A DNA stretch of 64,000 nt from a virus. The notes below the pieces were generated by a model that ran no database searches, was not told the origin of the DNA, and saw only the letters and a list, made by a program, of their open reading frames with translations. Both the position numbers and the translations under genes were made by a program. Where the stretch lies: the IMG/VR virus record IMGVR_UViG_3300035670_000030, positions 62,001-126,000 of that record; one strand, 5' to 3'. Positions within the stretch are counted from its first letter, which is position 1. Each line of letters opens with the position of its first letter. This document shows positions 15,844 to 24,253 of the stretch, piece after piece.

Positions 15844-17049
15844 ATGCATATATTAGAACAATACGCTTTAAATTGTGGTCTTAAAATTGGCAAACCATAT
15901 ATTCACGAGAAATATTTTCCATTGCCATTTGAAAAGTATATTACATTCAACCCATTTGGAAAATTTAATTCTAGAAAATATTCTTACTGGCAAGATGTTA
16001 TAGATTTAATATTTCCTATTTTATCTAAAGAAAATATTGGAATTGTTCAAATTGGTGGTCAAAATGAAATTGCCTATCAAAATTGTACTCCCTTAATGGG
16101 TCAAACAAATTTTAATCAAACAGCATATATTATTAATAATTCTTTACTTCATTTTGGTGTTGATAGTTTTCCTATACATATGGCATCTTATTTTGATAAA
16201 AAAATTGTAGCTTTATATTGTAATATGTACGCCCAACAATCTAAGCCTTATTGGTCAAGCCCTGAAAATATAAAATTAATACAGGCAGATCTTAATGGTA
16301 AAAAGCCGTCATATGCAGCAGAAGAAAATCCTAAAACAATTGATAATATTAAACCAGAAGAAATTGCTTCTTCAATCTTAAGTCTTCTTGGACTTGATAA
16401 AACAATTAATCAAAAAACAATTTTTATTGGAAATAAATACGGTGCTTTATTATTAGAAGCTATCCCGTCTGTAATCTTGCCTCCAAATTTATTTCCAAAT
16501 TTAATTTTAAATATTAGGTATGATTATATAAATGATATAAAAGAAGACGATTATATTTGTACTTTAAATAATTTAAATATAAGAAATTGTTCTATTATTA
16601 CAGATAAAGTTATAGATATTGAAAAATTAGTACAATTAAAAGATAAAATTACTAATTTGATTTACGATATTAGTTTTAATAATGTTAACACTACTTTTAT
16701 AAATAAAGTTAAGTCATTGGGAATCAAAATTGATTTAATTTTTCAAAAATCGGATGAAAATAATGAAACAATTTTAAACAATAAAAAGTTAGAACTTTTA
16801 GAGTATCAAGAACAAATTAATATTATAGAAAATAATTTAAATATTGATTTAATTAAAGATAGCAAATACTACAAAAGTAAAAAACTTTTATTTGCAAATA
16901 ATAATGTTTATCTAAGTAAAGCTGCTTATATAGAAAATAAACCTATAGAATTGACTGGCGATATAAATGTTTATCAAAAATTATCAGAAATTAACAATTT
17001 AAAATTACTTGTTAAAAATGACGCTGAATATTGTTTATTTTTTAAATAA
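15844..17049 (+). CDS. GT9 (C-half) glycosyltransferase continuation plus unknown domain
   Basis: 401 residues. Residues 1-190 look like the second half of a GT9 heptosyltransferase: EKYITFNPFGKFNSRKY, GIVQIGGQNE, and YIINNSLLHFGVDSFPIHMASYFDKKIVALY, equivalent to the GpDSGp.HlA motif. Residues 190-401 are an Asn/Ile-rich region I do not recognise. The ATG lies one base after the stop of the preceding gene, in a different frame (+1). Together the two products would reconstitute one GT9 domain. Either a natural two-subunit split with coupled translation, or a frameshift. Confidence 0.7.
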   Translation: MHILEQYALNCGLKIGKPYIHEKYFPLPFEKYITFNPFGKFNSRKYSYWQDVIDLIFPILSKENIGIVQIGGQNEIAYQNCTPLMGQTNFNQTAYIINNSLLHFGVDSFPIHMASYFDKKIVALYCNMYAQQSKPYWSSPENIKLIQADLNGKKPSYAAEENPKTIDNIKPEEIASSILSLLGLDKTINQKTIFIGNKYGALLLEAIPSVILPPNLFPNLILNIRYDYINDIKEDDYICTLNNLNIRNCSIITDKVIDIEKLVQLKDKITNLIYDISFNNVNTTFINKVKSLGIKIDLIFQKSDENNETILNNKKLELLEYQEQINIIENNLNIDLIKDSKYYKSKKLLFANNNVYLSKAAYIENKPIELTGDINVYQKLSEINNLKLLVKNDAEYCLFFK

Positions 17050-17052
17050 TGT

Positions 17053-17081
17053 TTGACATATAGATCAAATTTTGCAATACT
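17053..17081 (+). promoter_or_regulatory. Candidate sigma70 promoter
   Basis: Perfect -35 TTGACA (17053-17058), 17-base spacer, AATACT (17076-17081) as a weak -10. The ATG at 17088 follows after 6 bases, so the message would be nearly leaderless. Located in the only gap (38 bases) of the plus-strand block with such elements. Confidence 0.5.
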
Positions 17082-17087
17082 ATTTAA

Positions 17088-17846
17088 ATGTCAGATAAAA
17101 TTGTATATCGTTATAAAAATCAAGTCAGTAATTTTAAAAGAGACGTGAACGGTCTTTTAGAGTGCGTAGATTATATTTTTAATCCAGATAATACAATCAA
17201 CTGGAGAGCGATGATCAATAAAGAACATCTTGTTCCGAATCGTGATGCTTTTAAAAATCAAAAAGATATTAATTTAAAAGAAGTAGATGTATCTACATTA
17301 GCAGATAATCAATTGCTTATTCTTCTCGCTGGAATCAAAGAACTCGCCCAAATTAGAGGTTATAAAAATGTATCTTATGATGTCATTCAAGCACAGCCAG
17401 ATTATGTAGCAGTTAAATGTACAATTGATTGGCTTCCAAATTATGAAACAAATATGGAGCAAGTTTCATTTTCAGCCCTGGCTGATGCTCATTTAGATAA
17501 TACAAAAGATTTTGCTAAAAATTTCTTAATGGCCATAGCTGAAAACAGGGCTTTTATTCGTACCGTTCGTAGTTTTCTTAAAATTAATATTGTTGGTAAT
17601 GATGAAATGGGTAAAACAACACATGTTGATGTAGATTTAGAGCCTAATACTTCAATAACACAACCCGTAGCTCTTTTAGAAAAAACTATGGAAGAATATG
17701 CCATTTCTTTTGAACAGATCAAGGATAGAGCTATCCAGAAAAAAATGGAAGGTGCCGAAAATTGGTCTAGTATAAAAGATATATCTCCGTTATCGATGTT
17801 TACAATTATTAGCGGAATTAAAAATAAAAATAAAAAATCTATGTAA
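17088..17846 (+). CDS. Putative recombination/annealing protein
   Basis: 252 residues, no certain family. The core PDYVAVKCTIDWLP, then VSFSALADAHLDNT and FAKNFLMAIAENRAFIRTVRSFL resembles the A-x-ENRA-x-x-R-x-x-R-x-x-L helix of phage single-strand annealing and related proteins (Rad52/ERF-like). It is followed by INIVGNDEM. The fold is not proven. Last gene of the plus block; its 3-prime end overlaps the converging tail gene by 8 bases. It would fit with the recombinase and SSB-like protein. Confidence 0.45.
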   Translation: MSDKIVYRYKNQVSNFKRDVNGLLECVDYIFNPDNTINWRAMINKEHLVPNRDAFKNQKDINLKEVDVSTLADNQLLILLAGIKELAQIRGYKNVSYDVIQAQPDYVAVKCTIDWLPNYETNMEQVSFSALADAHLDNTKDFAKNFLMAIAENRAFIRTVRSFLKINIVGNDEMGKTTHVDVDLEPNTSITQPVALLEKTMEEYAISFEQIKDRAIQKKMEGAENWSSIKDISPLSMFTIISGIKNKNKKSM

Positions 17847-19680
17847 TTTTTGGTGGAAAGATATTATTTTTATCAAAATCATCTCTTTGCCACTCTAAGA
17901 GTTCAAAACTTGGCTGCTTAAGGTAACTAATTTTAAAAGTATTATTTATCTCTTTCTCAAAAGAGAGTTCTTTACAATCTTTATTGTCAAAGATAAATTC
18001 TTGTTCTTTTAGTCTAAATACTTCAATATCAAATGAATTATTAGATAATTTTATTTGACATTTAGTTTTTTCAAATTCTAATTCTTTTTCTTCTTCTGCA
18101 CAGTCACTAGTTTTATACTTTGGTGGATCAATCTGAATTGTATCACTAGTTGTTAAAATATAATTTATAGACATCGGATTAGTAGAACCTATTCTGTCAT
18201 AATTATCGTTTGTTGTTGCTAATATGCTTGCTGGACTCTCAGTATTTAGCATACTTACAATATCATCTTCTTCTAGTAATTTTAAAATATTCAACATTAA
18301 TTCAGCATTTTGACCAACTGTATAAGAAGAAGTTTGTGCGCTTGATGATGACGATGACGATGATGAACTACTTATATCTTCACATTCTGTATCTTCACAA
18401 TTTTTATCTTTATCTATAATAGATCCGTATAAATATATTTCATGGTAAAGCTCAAAAAAACACATATATATTTTTTTACTTCTGATATAAAATAAGTCAG
18501 AAATGTAAAAATCTAAATATTGGTAAGTAGAATCTACAATACTATTATTATTATTTATATTATATTTTGCAGATCCAAATTTAGTAAATTCTTTTTCAAA
18601 GTTTTTTTGTTTATCAACAATATCTGGTGTTAAAGGGGATACTCCGCCAAGGTCATAAGTATGTTTATTAATTACAGATAAAACATTATCAATATTTCCA
18701 AAAATATCTGAAAAAGGATTTTGCGATATAATGACAGGGTCATTTATAAATGTAGAGTTAAAATTAAATTTATTACTATTTTGAAAAATAGATTTAAATG
18801 CGTTTGAATCAAAAGCCCATTCATCTTTAAAGATCTTAGTATTTGAATTATAAAGTAATTCTTCTTTATTTTTATCTTCTTTAATATTAATAATGGTTTC
18901 ATAATTTACAGAGTCAGCGCCTAATCTTTTTTGAAGCTCTTGAAAATCAAAAATTTTTGTAGAATTAAAATTTATATTATGTTTAATTTTTTGATTATAT
19001 TCAATTGGTTTATACCATACTACTGTAGCTTCTATTCTAACATTTGCTCCTAATGTATCTACAGCTGTAAATGATAAGGTTGATAAAGGTGTTTTTGGAA
19101 TTAAGTTCTGATTAAATGCTGATGCAGCATTTCCATCTGTAATTTTTGTACCATTTAAATAGCCTATATCATCAGCCACACCAACTGCTTTAAAATATGT
19201 TGGACTACCATCTGGACTATTAAAAACTATAGGCCCAGCAGTATCTCCAGCTTCCGCTCCACCATCTTTAAAATCTCTTTTACATTCCGGACATTCTGGT
19301 GAAAAATTATTTCCTTTTGATTCTATTTCTATATCAGAATTAATTATAACACCTTTAATCATTTTATGAAATAGTCCTTTATATTTATAAAATTCTGTTT
19401 CTGGAATTATAAGATAATTTTTACAAAATTTATTTGGAAATTCTAATTTATCAAATAGTGTAGAACCATATTTATTTTTTTTATACCATTTAAAAACCTC
19501 TTCCTCAGTTTCAAATTCTTTCGGCTTTTCTACGCTTGAATCCGGATCTTTTTCTGCAAAAGACGCTCTAAAAAAATGAATTGGAACATCGCTTATACGC
19601 CTATCTATAGAAAATTCTGGACGATACCCAAAATTACTATAAATACCATGAAAAACATGTTTATTTATTTTTGTCGCCAT
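17839..19680 (-). CDS. Tail-associated structural protein with poly-Ser linker
   Basis: 613 residues. ECPECKRDFKDGGAEAGDTAGP near 130-150 contains a CxxC. A Ser tract of 11 residues lies at about 436-446, bracketed by CEDTECEDI and by the module TVGQNAELMLNILKLLE, which recurs at the C-terminus of the 952-residue protein at 21323-24181. The C-terminal 130 residues are acidic with several cysteines. Last gene of the tail block, so probably a tail-tip or fibre component; no enzymatic motif seen. The serine codons are mostly TCA/TCG. Confidence 0.6.
   Translation of the reverse strand: MATKINKHVFHGIYSNFGYRPEFSIDRRISDVPIHFFRASFAEKDPDSSVEKPKEFETEEEVFKWYKKNKYGSTLFDKLEFPNKFCKNYLIIPETEFYKYKGLFHKMIKGVIINSDIEIESKGNNFSPECPECKRDFKDGGAEAGDTAGPIVFNSPDGSPTYFKAVGVADDIGYLNGTKITDGNAASAFNQNLIPKTPLSTLSFTAVDTLGANVRIEATVVWYKPIEYNQKIKHNINFNSTKIFDFQELQKRLGADSVNYETIINIKEDKNKEELLYNSNTKIFKDEWAFDSNAFKSIFQNSNKFNFNSTFINDPVIISQNPFSDIFGNIDNVLSVINKHTYDLGGVSPLTPDIVDKQKNFEKEFTKFGSAKYNINNNNSIVDSTYQYLDFYISDLFYIRSKKIYMCFFELYHEIYLYGSIIDKDKNCEDTECEDISSSSSSSSSSSAQTSSYTVGQNAELMLNILKLLEEDDIVSMLNTESPASILATTNDNYDRIGSTNPMSINYILTTSDTIQIDPPKYKTSDCAEEEKELEFEKTKCQIKLSNNSFDIEVFRLKEQEFIFDNKDCKELSFEKEINNTFKISYLKQPSFELLEWQRDDFDKNNIFPPKIT
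18247..18331 (-). repeat. TVGQxAELMLNILKLLE module, copy 1
   Basis: Encodes the 17-residue segment TVGQNAELMLNILKLLE plus EDDIVSML, internal to the 613-residue protein. It is closely similar in both protein and DNA to copy 2 at about 21344-21416. Both follow a poly-Ser tract and SSYTVGQ. Confidence 0.8.
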
Positions 19681-19684
19681 TTTA

Positions 19685-20260
19685 TTAAAAATTCAATCTG
19701 CCACCAGCAAATGGAACTGGATAAATAACTGGAACTCCGTCAAATACCATGTTACACATTAATAAATTCGTGTTAATATTTTGCATAATATAAGCAGTAT
19801 TCACAGCACTTTCATTTCCAGGAAGACCAGCAACAGCTTCATCATCTGAGACAAAAACACCAATAATAATTCTTGCTTCAATTTGTCTTAAATTATCACC
19901 TGATTCAAAAGTTACTGGTTGTAGCTCGTTAACTGTTTTATCATCTGAAACCCAAATAATTCTGGCCTCTTGGGCTTGTAAATTATTAACAGATACTTTT
20001 AAAACACAATAATAATTTTCACCAGGAAAAGAACTTGGAACTTCTTGAGGAAAATCTAATCCTTCAATGGGAATTTTTAACCATTGTAAATATTTACTAG
20101 TTATTCCCATTCCAGTAAAAAGACGAGAATGGTAATTAACTGCCAATGTATAAATAGGAGTTCCGTCTGAACGCGTGCCCTGTTTACCAATATCAATTTT
20201 AAACGGATGTGTTTGTCCAGCTGTAGGTCTAGTAATACCAATTTTATTATAATTCGACAT
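19685..20260 (-). CDS. Unknown tail-region structural protein
   Basis: 191 residues, strand-rich: FKIDIGKQGTRSDGTPIYTLAVNYHSRLFTGMG, then YYCVLKVSVNNLQAQEARIIWVSDD, then ARIIIGVFVSDDEAVAGLPG. Two similar segments (EARIIWVSDD and EARIIIGVFVSDDE) suggest an internal duplication of a beta unit. Position among large fibre genes argues for a virion or fibre-attachment role. No family recognised. Confidence 0.5.
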   Translation of the reverse strand: MSNYNKIGITRPTAGQTHPFKIDIGKQGTRSDGTPIYTLAVNYHSRLFTGMGITSKYLQWLKIPIEGLDFPQEVPSSFPGENYYCVLKVSVNNLQAQEARIIWVSDDKTVNELQPVTFESGDNLRQIEARIIIGVFVSDDEAVAGLPGNESAVNTAYIMQNINTNLLMCNMVFDGVPVIYPVPFAGGRLNF

Positions 20261-20264
20261 AAAC

Positions 20265-21320
20265 TTATCCTTCTAAAATATCTGTGAAAAATATATTATT
20301 TCCACTAATAATATATTGGAATTTATTTCCAAAAATATTATATGGATTTGGTTTATATATTTCAATATTTAAGCCAGTATAGATTGTAGATTGATTTAAT
20401 GGTATAATACCAGATCCTGAAAATTGACTAATACCAGTATTAAAAGATATTGGAACGCCAGAATAATTTTGTGGGTTTCTCGGATCTTTAAACCCTGTTA
20501 ATATTGTATAATTTCCACTAAAACTATCTTCCCAAAGAATACCTGATATATTTTTAAATAACTCTATAGGCTCTACTTGTTTAGTATAAAAACCAGAATT
20601 TTCAACAGTAATATTAAAAACGCCTGAAAAAGAACCAATCCAAGAATTAGCTCTTGGTCTATAACTTTCTCCGCCAGTAAAATATCTATTGTGAATTTTA
20701 ATTGACTCTAAATTACTAGAGTCTCTATAAATTCTAAGATCATTGCCATTTTCTCCTTCTCGTAAATAAGAAAATAAAAATAGTTTATTGTCTATTTGAT
20801 AACCAGTAACCCCAACAATTGTTTGTAATAAAGTATATCCTTGATCATTAAATCCTCCTGTTGCTCCAGAATTTAAATTATTTAATAAATTTAAAGGAGA
20901 ACTAAATTGACCTGGATTATCTGCTCCAGTATTATAATAAAATAAGAAATCAGCTATACTTATATAATCTCCATTTTGAAGTCCAGACCCCGTATTATCT
21001 ATAAATTCTATGATATTTTGAGCTGATTTAAAACCTGTAACATAATTAAGATAAACTCTTGTTTGTTGACCTGGATGAGTTAATTGTAAGTTTTGCCAAG
21101 TATATGAACCACTTCCATCTCCAATATAACCATTTAAAACACCAGTTGTAAAATAAATAACTGGCTGTAATCCAGTTGGATTTAAAATAGTTCCAGTAAA
21201 AATTTGATTATCAAAAGAAGTAATATAACCATGCCCACGATATGAATTGATTGTTGTATTTATACGGTTATCAATGGTATGATAAAAATCTACTTTTTTT
21301 ATCCTAATAATCTCAGACAT
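20265..21320 (-). CDS. Unknown tail-region structural protein, Gly/Thr/Asn-rich
   Basis: 351 residues, rich in aromatic-Gly-Thr strands such as QIFTGTILNPTGLQPVIYFTTG, with repeated TG and SG turns like those of the neighbouring 959-residue protein. Probably beta-structured. It is 2 bases from the large gene upstream and 4 from the one downstream, in one operon. Role in the tail tip or fibres inferred from context. Confidence 0.5.
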   Translation of the reverse strand: MSEIIRIKKVDFYHTIDNRINTTINSYRGHGYITSFDNQIFTGTILNPTGLQPVIYFTTGVLNGYIGDGSGSYTWQNLQLTHPGQQTRVYLNYVTGFKSAQNIIEFIDNTGSGLQNGDYISIADFLFYYNTGADNPGQFSSPLNLLNNLNSGATGGFNDQGYTLLQTIVGVTGYQIDNKLFLFSYLREGENGNDLRIYRDSSNLESIKIHNRYFTGGESYRPRANSWIGSFSGVFNITVENSGFYTKQVEPIELFKNISGILWEDSFSGNYTILTGFKDPRNPQNYSGVPISFNTGISQFSGSGIIPLNQSTIYTGLNIEIYKPNPYNIFGNKFQYIISGNNIFFTDILEG

Positions 21321-21322
21321 AA

Positions 21323-24181
21323 TTATTTATTAGTCAAGTTAATAATTTCGTCATCTTCTAAGAGTTTCAAAATATTTAACATCAATTCAGCGCTTTGCCC
21401 TACTGTGTAAGAAGAAAAAGATGAAGGTTCTTGAATTGACGAAGACGAAGATGAAGATGAGGACGATTGACAACATGGATCTAATTGGCATGGGCATGTT
21501 GGCGGATCTGATACTTTAACACACTGATAACAAATATCATTACCTCCAGGACAATTAACAATTTGAGTTTGTGCTTTAAGATATCCTTTTTCAATAAATT
21601 TATCTAGTCTAAATGGAATTGGAGTTTTCCAAGCATTGACATCTGTACATTGTTTTGGATCACATACGAATAATTCAGCAGCCGGAAAGCTCATTTCTTC
21701 TTCGCAATTAAATGCTTGTTGCTGCCAACTAAATTCAGCTGGGTCAGCATCATTTGCGCAATTATAATTCAAACAACATACATCTCTATTATCATTAATT
21801 TCAGTACAGTCTGCATTTTTTTCTACATATTGCCAACAAGGATTTTTAAAAACTACGTCTGGCAATCCTACTTCTTTTAAATTTTCACAGCAATCACAAA
21901 TCGGGCATTTGCTCTCATTTTCTTTATAATATCTTCCACAAGATAGTTCTCTAAATGATTGCCATTCGGCTTCCATTGTGTAAGGTTCGCTAGATATGTT
22001 AAGTGTATAATTATTAAATTCTGACTGCCCATCTTGACAACTACTCAACCTACTATTAATAGTACCATTTAATTTAGCAACTATAGATGGATTCAATGAG
22101 CTAGCACAAATTGTTCTAATAAAATCATCTGAAACCTCAATATCTGCAGTATTTTCAAGTAACCCCTGATTAATTCTACCACCTTGTCCTTGATAAGTTT
22201 TACCTAAAAATACAAATGACATTGTTAGACTTGTATGGTCACATTCAATAGGACTACTTTTTCCAAGTACAGAAATTTTAACCTTATCTGTACTACAATA
22301 AGGAACTGCACTTACTATTTCTACAGTTGGGGGCATTTCACAACAACTATACTCTGGTGATGGTGTTGGGGTTGGAGTAGGTGTTGGGGTTGGAGTGGGT
22401 GTTGGGGTTGGAGTAGGTGTTGGGGTTGGAGTAGGTGTTGGGGAAGGTGACGGCGATGGTCCTGTAGTACAATCTGCTTGAGTAGTGCTATTATCAATAA
22501 CAAAATCATTTTGAACAAGTTCTTCAACTTGAGCGATCTCATTGACAATATTAAAATTAACTTTTGAATCTACAAATAAAGCACAATCTGGAACTATGCT
22601 TGTGCAATAACATTGTCTAATTATAACAGATGAAGTGCCTAATTGCGTTGGAGTTCCTTCTATTAAATTACTTTTTACTGTCGATAACGTTAATCCATTT
22701 GGTAAAGATCCACTTATAACACTCCAACTATTTGGTAACAACCCAAAACTTCTCCACAAATTTTCTTCTAAATCAATTCCATGATCCACAAGACAGCCTG
22801 GGGTATTGATACTATTCACAATTAATAAATTAGATGGAGTCCATCTAGGAGTATTTATTAAAAGATTTAATGTCTGTTCATTAGATAATCTTGCTAATGT
22901 TTGTAAATTAGGTGAGCTTGAACTAGAGCTCTCACCACCTCCACCGACACATTCAAATATTAATCTACTATTATCTACAGAATACAAATTTCCGGTAGAA
23001 GTAGGAGAATTTGTTATATTAATATTGACAAAAGAATCTCTATATATTAAGCATGGTGGATACAATCCAGTACAGTAACATTGACGTATTAATACTTTTC
23101 TACTTTCAGATTGTGTTGGTGTCCCTGTTATAAGCCCAAATGCGCCAGTTGATAATGTTAAACCAGCAGGCAGGGAACCAGAAATTATATTCCAAGTATT
23201 TGGAACAAGACCAGTAGTTTGCCATAAATTATTATTAGGAGCTATAAAACTAAAAAATACGTTACCAACTTGACCAGGTTGTAATACTGAAGGTAACTCA
23301 TTTACCAACATTGGTTGATTTAAGACACCGCTTAAAGTTTGCTCATTTGTCAAAACAGAAACAAATGTTTTTAATGGGTCTATACTAGAACTCGAACTTG
23401 AGCTCGAACCCAAGCTCGAACTTGAACTCGAGCTACTTGAGCAAGTAGGACATATATCATTCAGGCCCCATTTATTATTTAAATATTCACATAATTGTAA
23501 ACGTTCTTGACAAGTCATAGTTTTATTAAAAACCATTAACTCACCTAAATCATAACTATAACCTTCTTGAAAAATTCCCGATAAACCAATAGTACCACCA
23601 GGTTTTTGAGCATTAATTCTTTCATCATTAAGATATTGGAAATTATTTAAATTTTTTATCTGATTTAATTTTTTAAATGTGTTACCATTTCGGCCAAAGT
23701 AGTTGCTTCCACTATAAATCCATTGGTCAACAATAAAATTTTCAGTACCCGTAAGACTTCCATAAGAATCAACAGCGAAACTAGGGCCTATAACCTTGTT
23801 ACCAGAAGTATACATTCCTATAAAAACATTTGTTCCAGATCCGTTATCAATTGGCGTGTATACTGCTGCTAATTTTGATACGCCAGAAATACCAGAACAT
23901 GGTAAAGAAAATGGTATTAATGGAATATCATTTAATAGTTGAACATTATCCCATTTATGCACAAAAACTATATGTAATGGAATATTTAAATCAATTACTG
24001 GAAATTCTTCGTTAATTAATTCGCCACTAGAATTAATTCTAATAAAATCTATACCATTTCCAGAATAATAGCCAAATGATTGCGTGACACCAGCCATACC
24101 AGTTACGCCAGTCATTTTGAATAAGAAATTATTCTCAGATTTATCTCTAATTCCTGAAATTGTACCAATAAAATTAACCAT
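21323..24181 (-). CDS. Large tail adhesin: LamG-like, two putative Ig domains, PT linker, Cys-rich region, poly-Ser module
   Basis: 952 residues. About 1-245: concanavalin/LamG-like, ending MVFNKTMTCQERLQLCEYLNNKWG, the usual tail of such domains. Poly-Ser tracts follow at about 250-265. Two copies of a roughly 120-residue putative-Ig (He_PIG-like) unit carry ISGSLPAGLTLST/ISGSLPNGLTLST, GTPTQ and IIRQCYC. Next a Pro-Thr linker (about 585-610), a Cys-rich segment (about 615-905) with many CC and CxxC pairs, and a C-terminal poly-Ser tract with TVGQSAELMLNILKLLE. Likely a secreted-type surface adhesin on the tail. It has a GTGTAA box and AAGGA ribosome site. No catalytic motif seen. Confidence 0.65.
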   Translation of the reverse strand: MVNFIGTISGIRDKSENNFLFKMTGVTGMAGVTQSFGYYSGNGIDFIRINSSGELINEEFPVIDLNIPLHIVFVHKWDNVQLLNDIPLIPFSLPCSGISGVSKLAAVYTPIDNGSGTNVFIGMYTSGNKVIGPSFAVDSYGSLTGTENFIVDQWIYSGSNYFGRNGNTFKKLNQIKNLNNFQYLNDERINAQKPGGTIGLSGIFQEGYSYDLGELMVFNKTMTCQERLQLCEYLNNKWGLNDICPTCSSSSSSSSSLGSSSSSSSSIDPLKTFVSVLTNEQTLSGVLNQPMLVNELPSVLQPGQVGNVFFSFIAPNNNLWQTTGLVPNTWNIISGSLPAGLTLSTGAFGLITGTPTQSESRKVLIRQCYCTGLYPPCLIYRDSFVNINITNSPTSTGNLYSVDNSRLIFECVGGGGESSSSSSPNLQTLARLSNEQTLNLLINTPRWTPSNLLIVNSINTPGCLVDHGIDLEENLWRSFGLLPNSWSVISGSLPNGLTLSTVKSNLIEGTPTQLGTSSVIIRQCYCTSIVPDCALFVDSKVNFNIVNEIAQVEELVQNDFVIDNSTTQADCTTGPSPSPSPTPTPTPTPTPTPTPTPTPTPTPTPTPSPEYSCCEMPPTVEIVSAVPYCSTDKVKISVLGKSSPIECDHTSLTMSFVFLGKTYQGQGGRINQGLLENTADIEVSDDFIRTICASSLNPSIVAKLNGTINSRLSSCQDGQSEFNNYTLNISSEPYTMEAEWQSFRELSCGRYYKENESKCPICDCCENLKEVGLPDVVFKNPCWQYVEKNADCTEINDNRDVCCLNYNCANDADPAEFSWQQQAFNCEEEMSFPAAELFVCDPKQCTDVNAWKTPIPFRLDKFIEKGYLKAQTQIVNCPGGNDICYQCVKVSDPPTCPCQLDPCCQSSSSSSSSSSIQEPSSFSSYTVGQSAELMLNILKLLEDDEIINLTNK
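21344..21416 (-). repeat. TVGQxAELMLNILKLLE module, copy 2
   Basis: Encodes TVGQSAELMLNILKLLE plus DDEIINL at the extreme C-terminus of the 952-residue protein. Compared with copy 1 it has only a few conservative substitutions, and the DNA is still clearly alignable by eye. Confidence 0.8.
22360..22450 (-). repeat. 18-base minisatellite coding for a Pro-Thr linker; G-rich plus strand
   Basis: About four tandem copies of the 18-base unit GGTGTTGGGGTTGGAGTA (plus-strand view) differing by single bases, then degenerate ends coding Pro-Ser. Six residues (PTPTPT) per copy. The repeated GGGG and GG runs on the plus strand could fold into G-quadruplexes. Copy number is likely variable. Confidence 0.85.
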
Positions 24182-24204
24182 TTTTACCTTTTTCCTTATA
24201 TATG

Positions 24205-24210
24205 TTACAC
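24205..24210 (-). promoter_or_regulatory. GTGTAA late-promoter candidate
   Basis: Minus-strand TAAGTGTAACATATATA lies 23 bases before the ATG at 24181, with AAGGAAAAAGG as ribosome site between. It occurs in a 72-base gap. One of seven exact copies before late genes. Confidence 0.5.
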
Positions 24211-24253
24211 TTAAAAAATATTATTATATAATTTTAAAATTAAATATTTAATT

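Noticed and set aside
17830-17860. Terminator at the convergent junction of the plus and minus blocks
   Set aside because: The two genes overlap by 8 bases at their ends and no hairpin with a T-run is visible.
22360-22450. CRISPR-like short repeat array
   Set aside because: Units are contiguous with no spacers and stay in frame as a Pro-Thr linker, so it is a coding minisatellite.
22321-22548. Frame rich in His/Gln/Leu-Pro opposite or beside the Pro-Thr repeat
   Set aside because: Product is the out-of-frame reading of the 18-base minisatellite; lies inside the adhesin gene.
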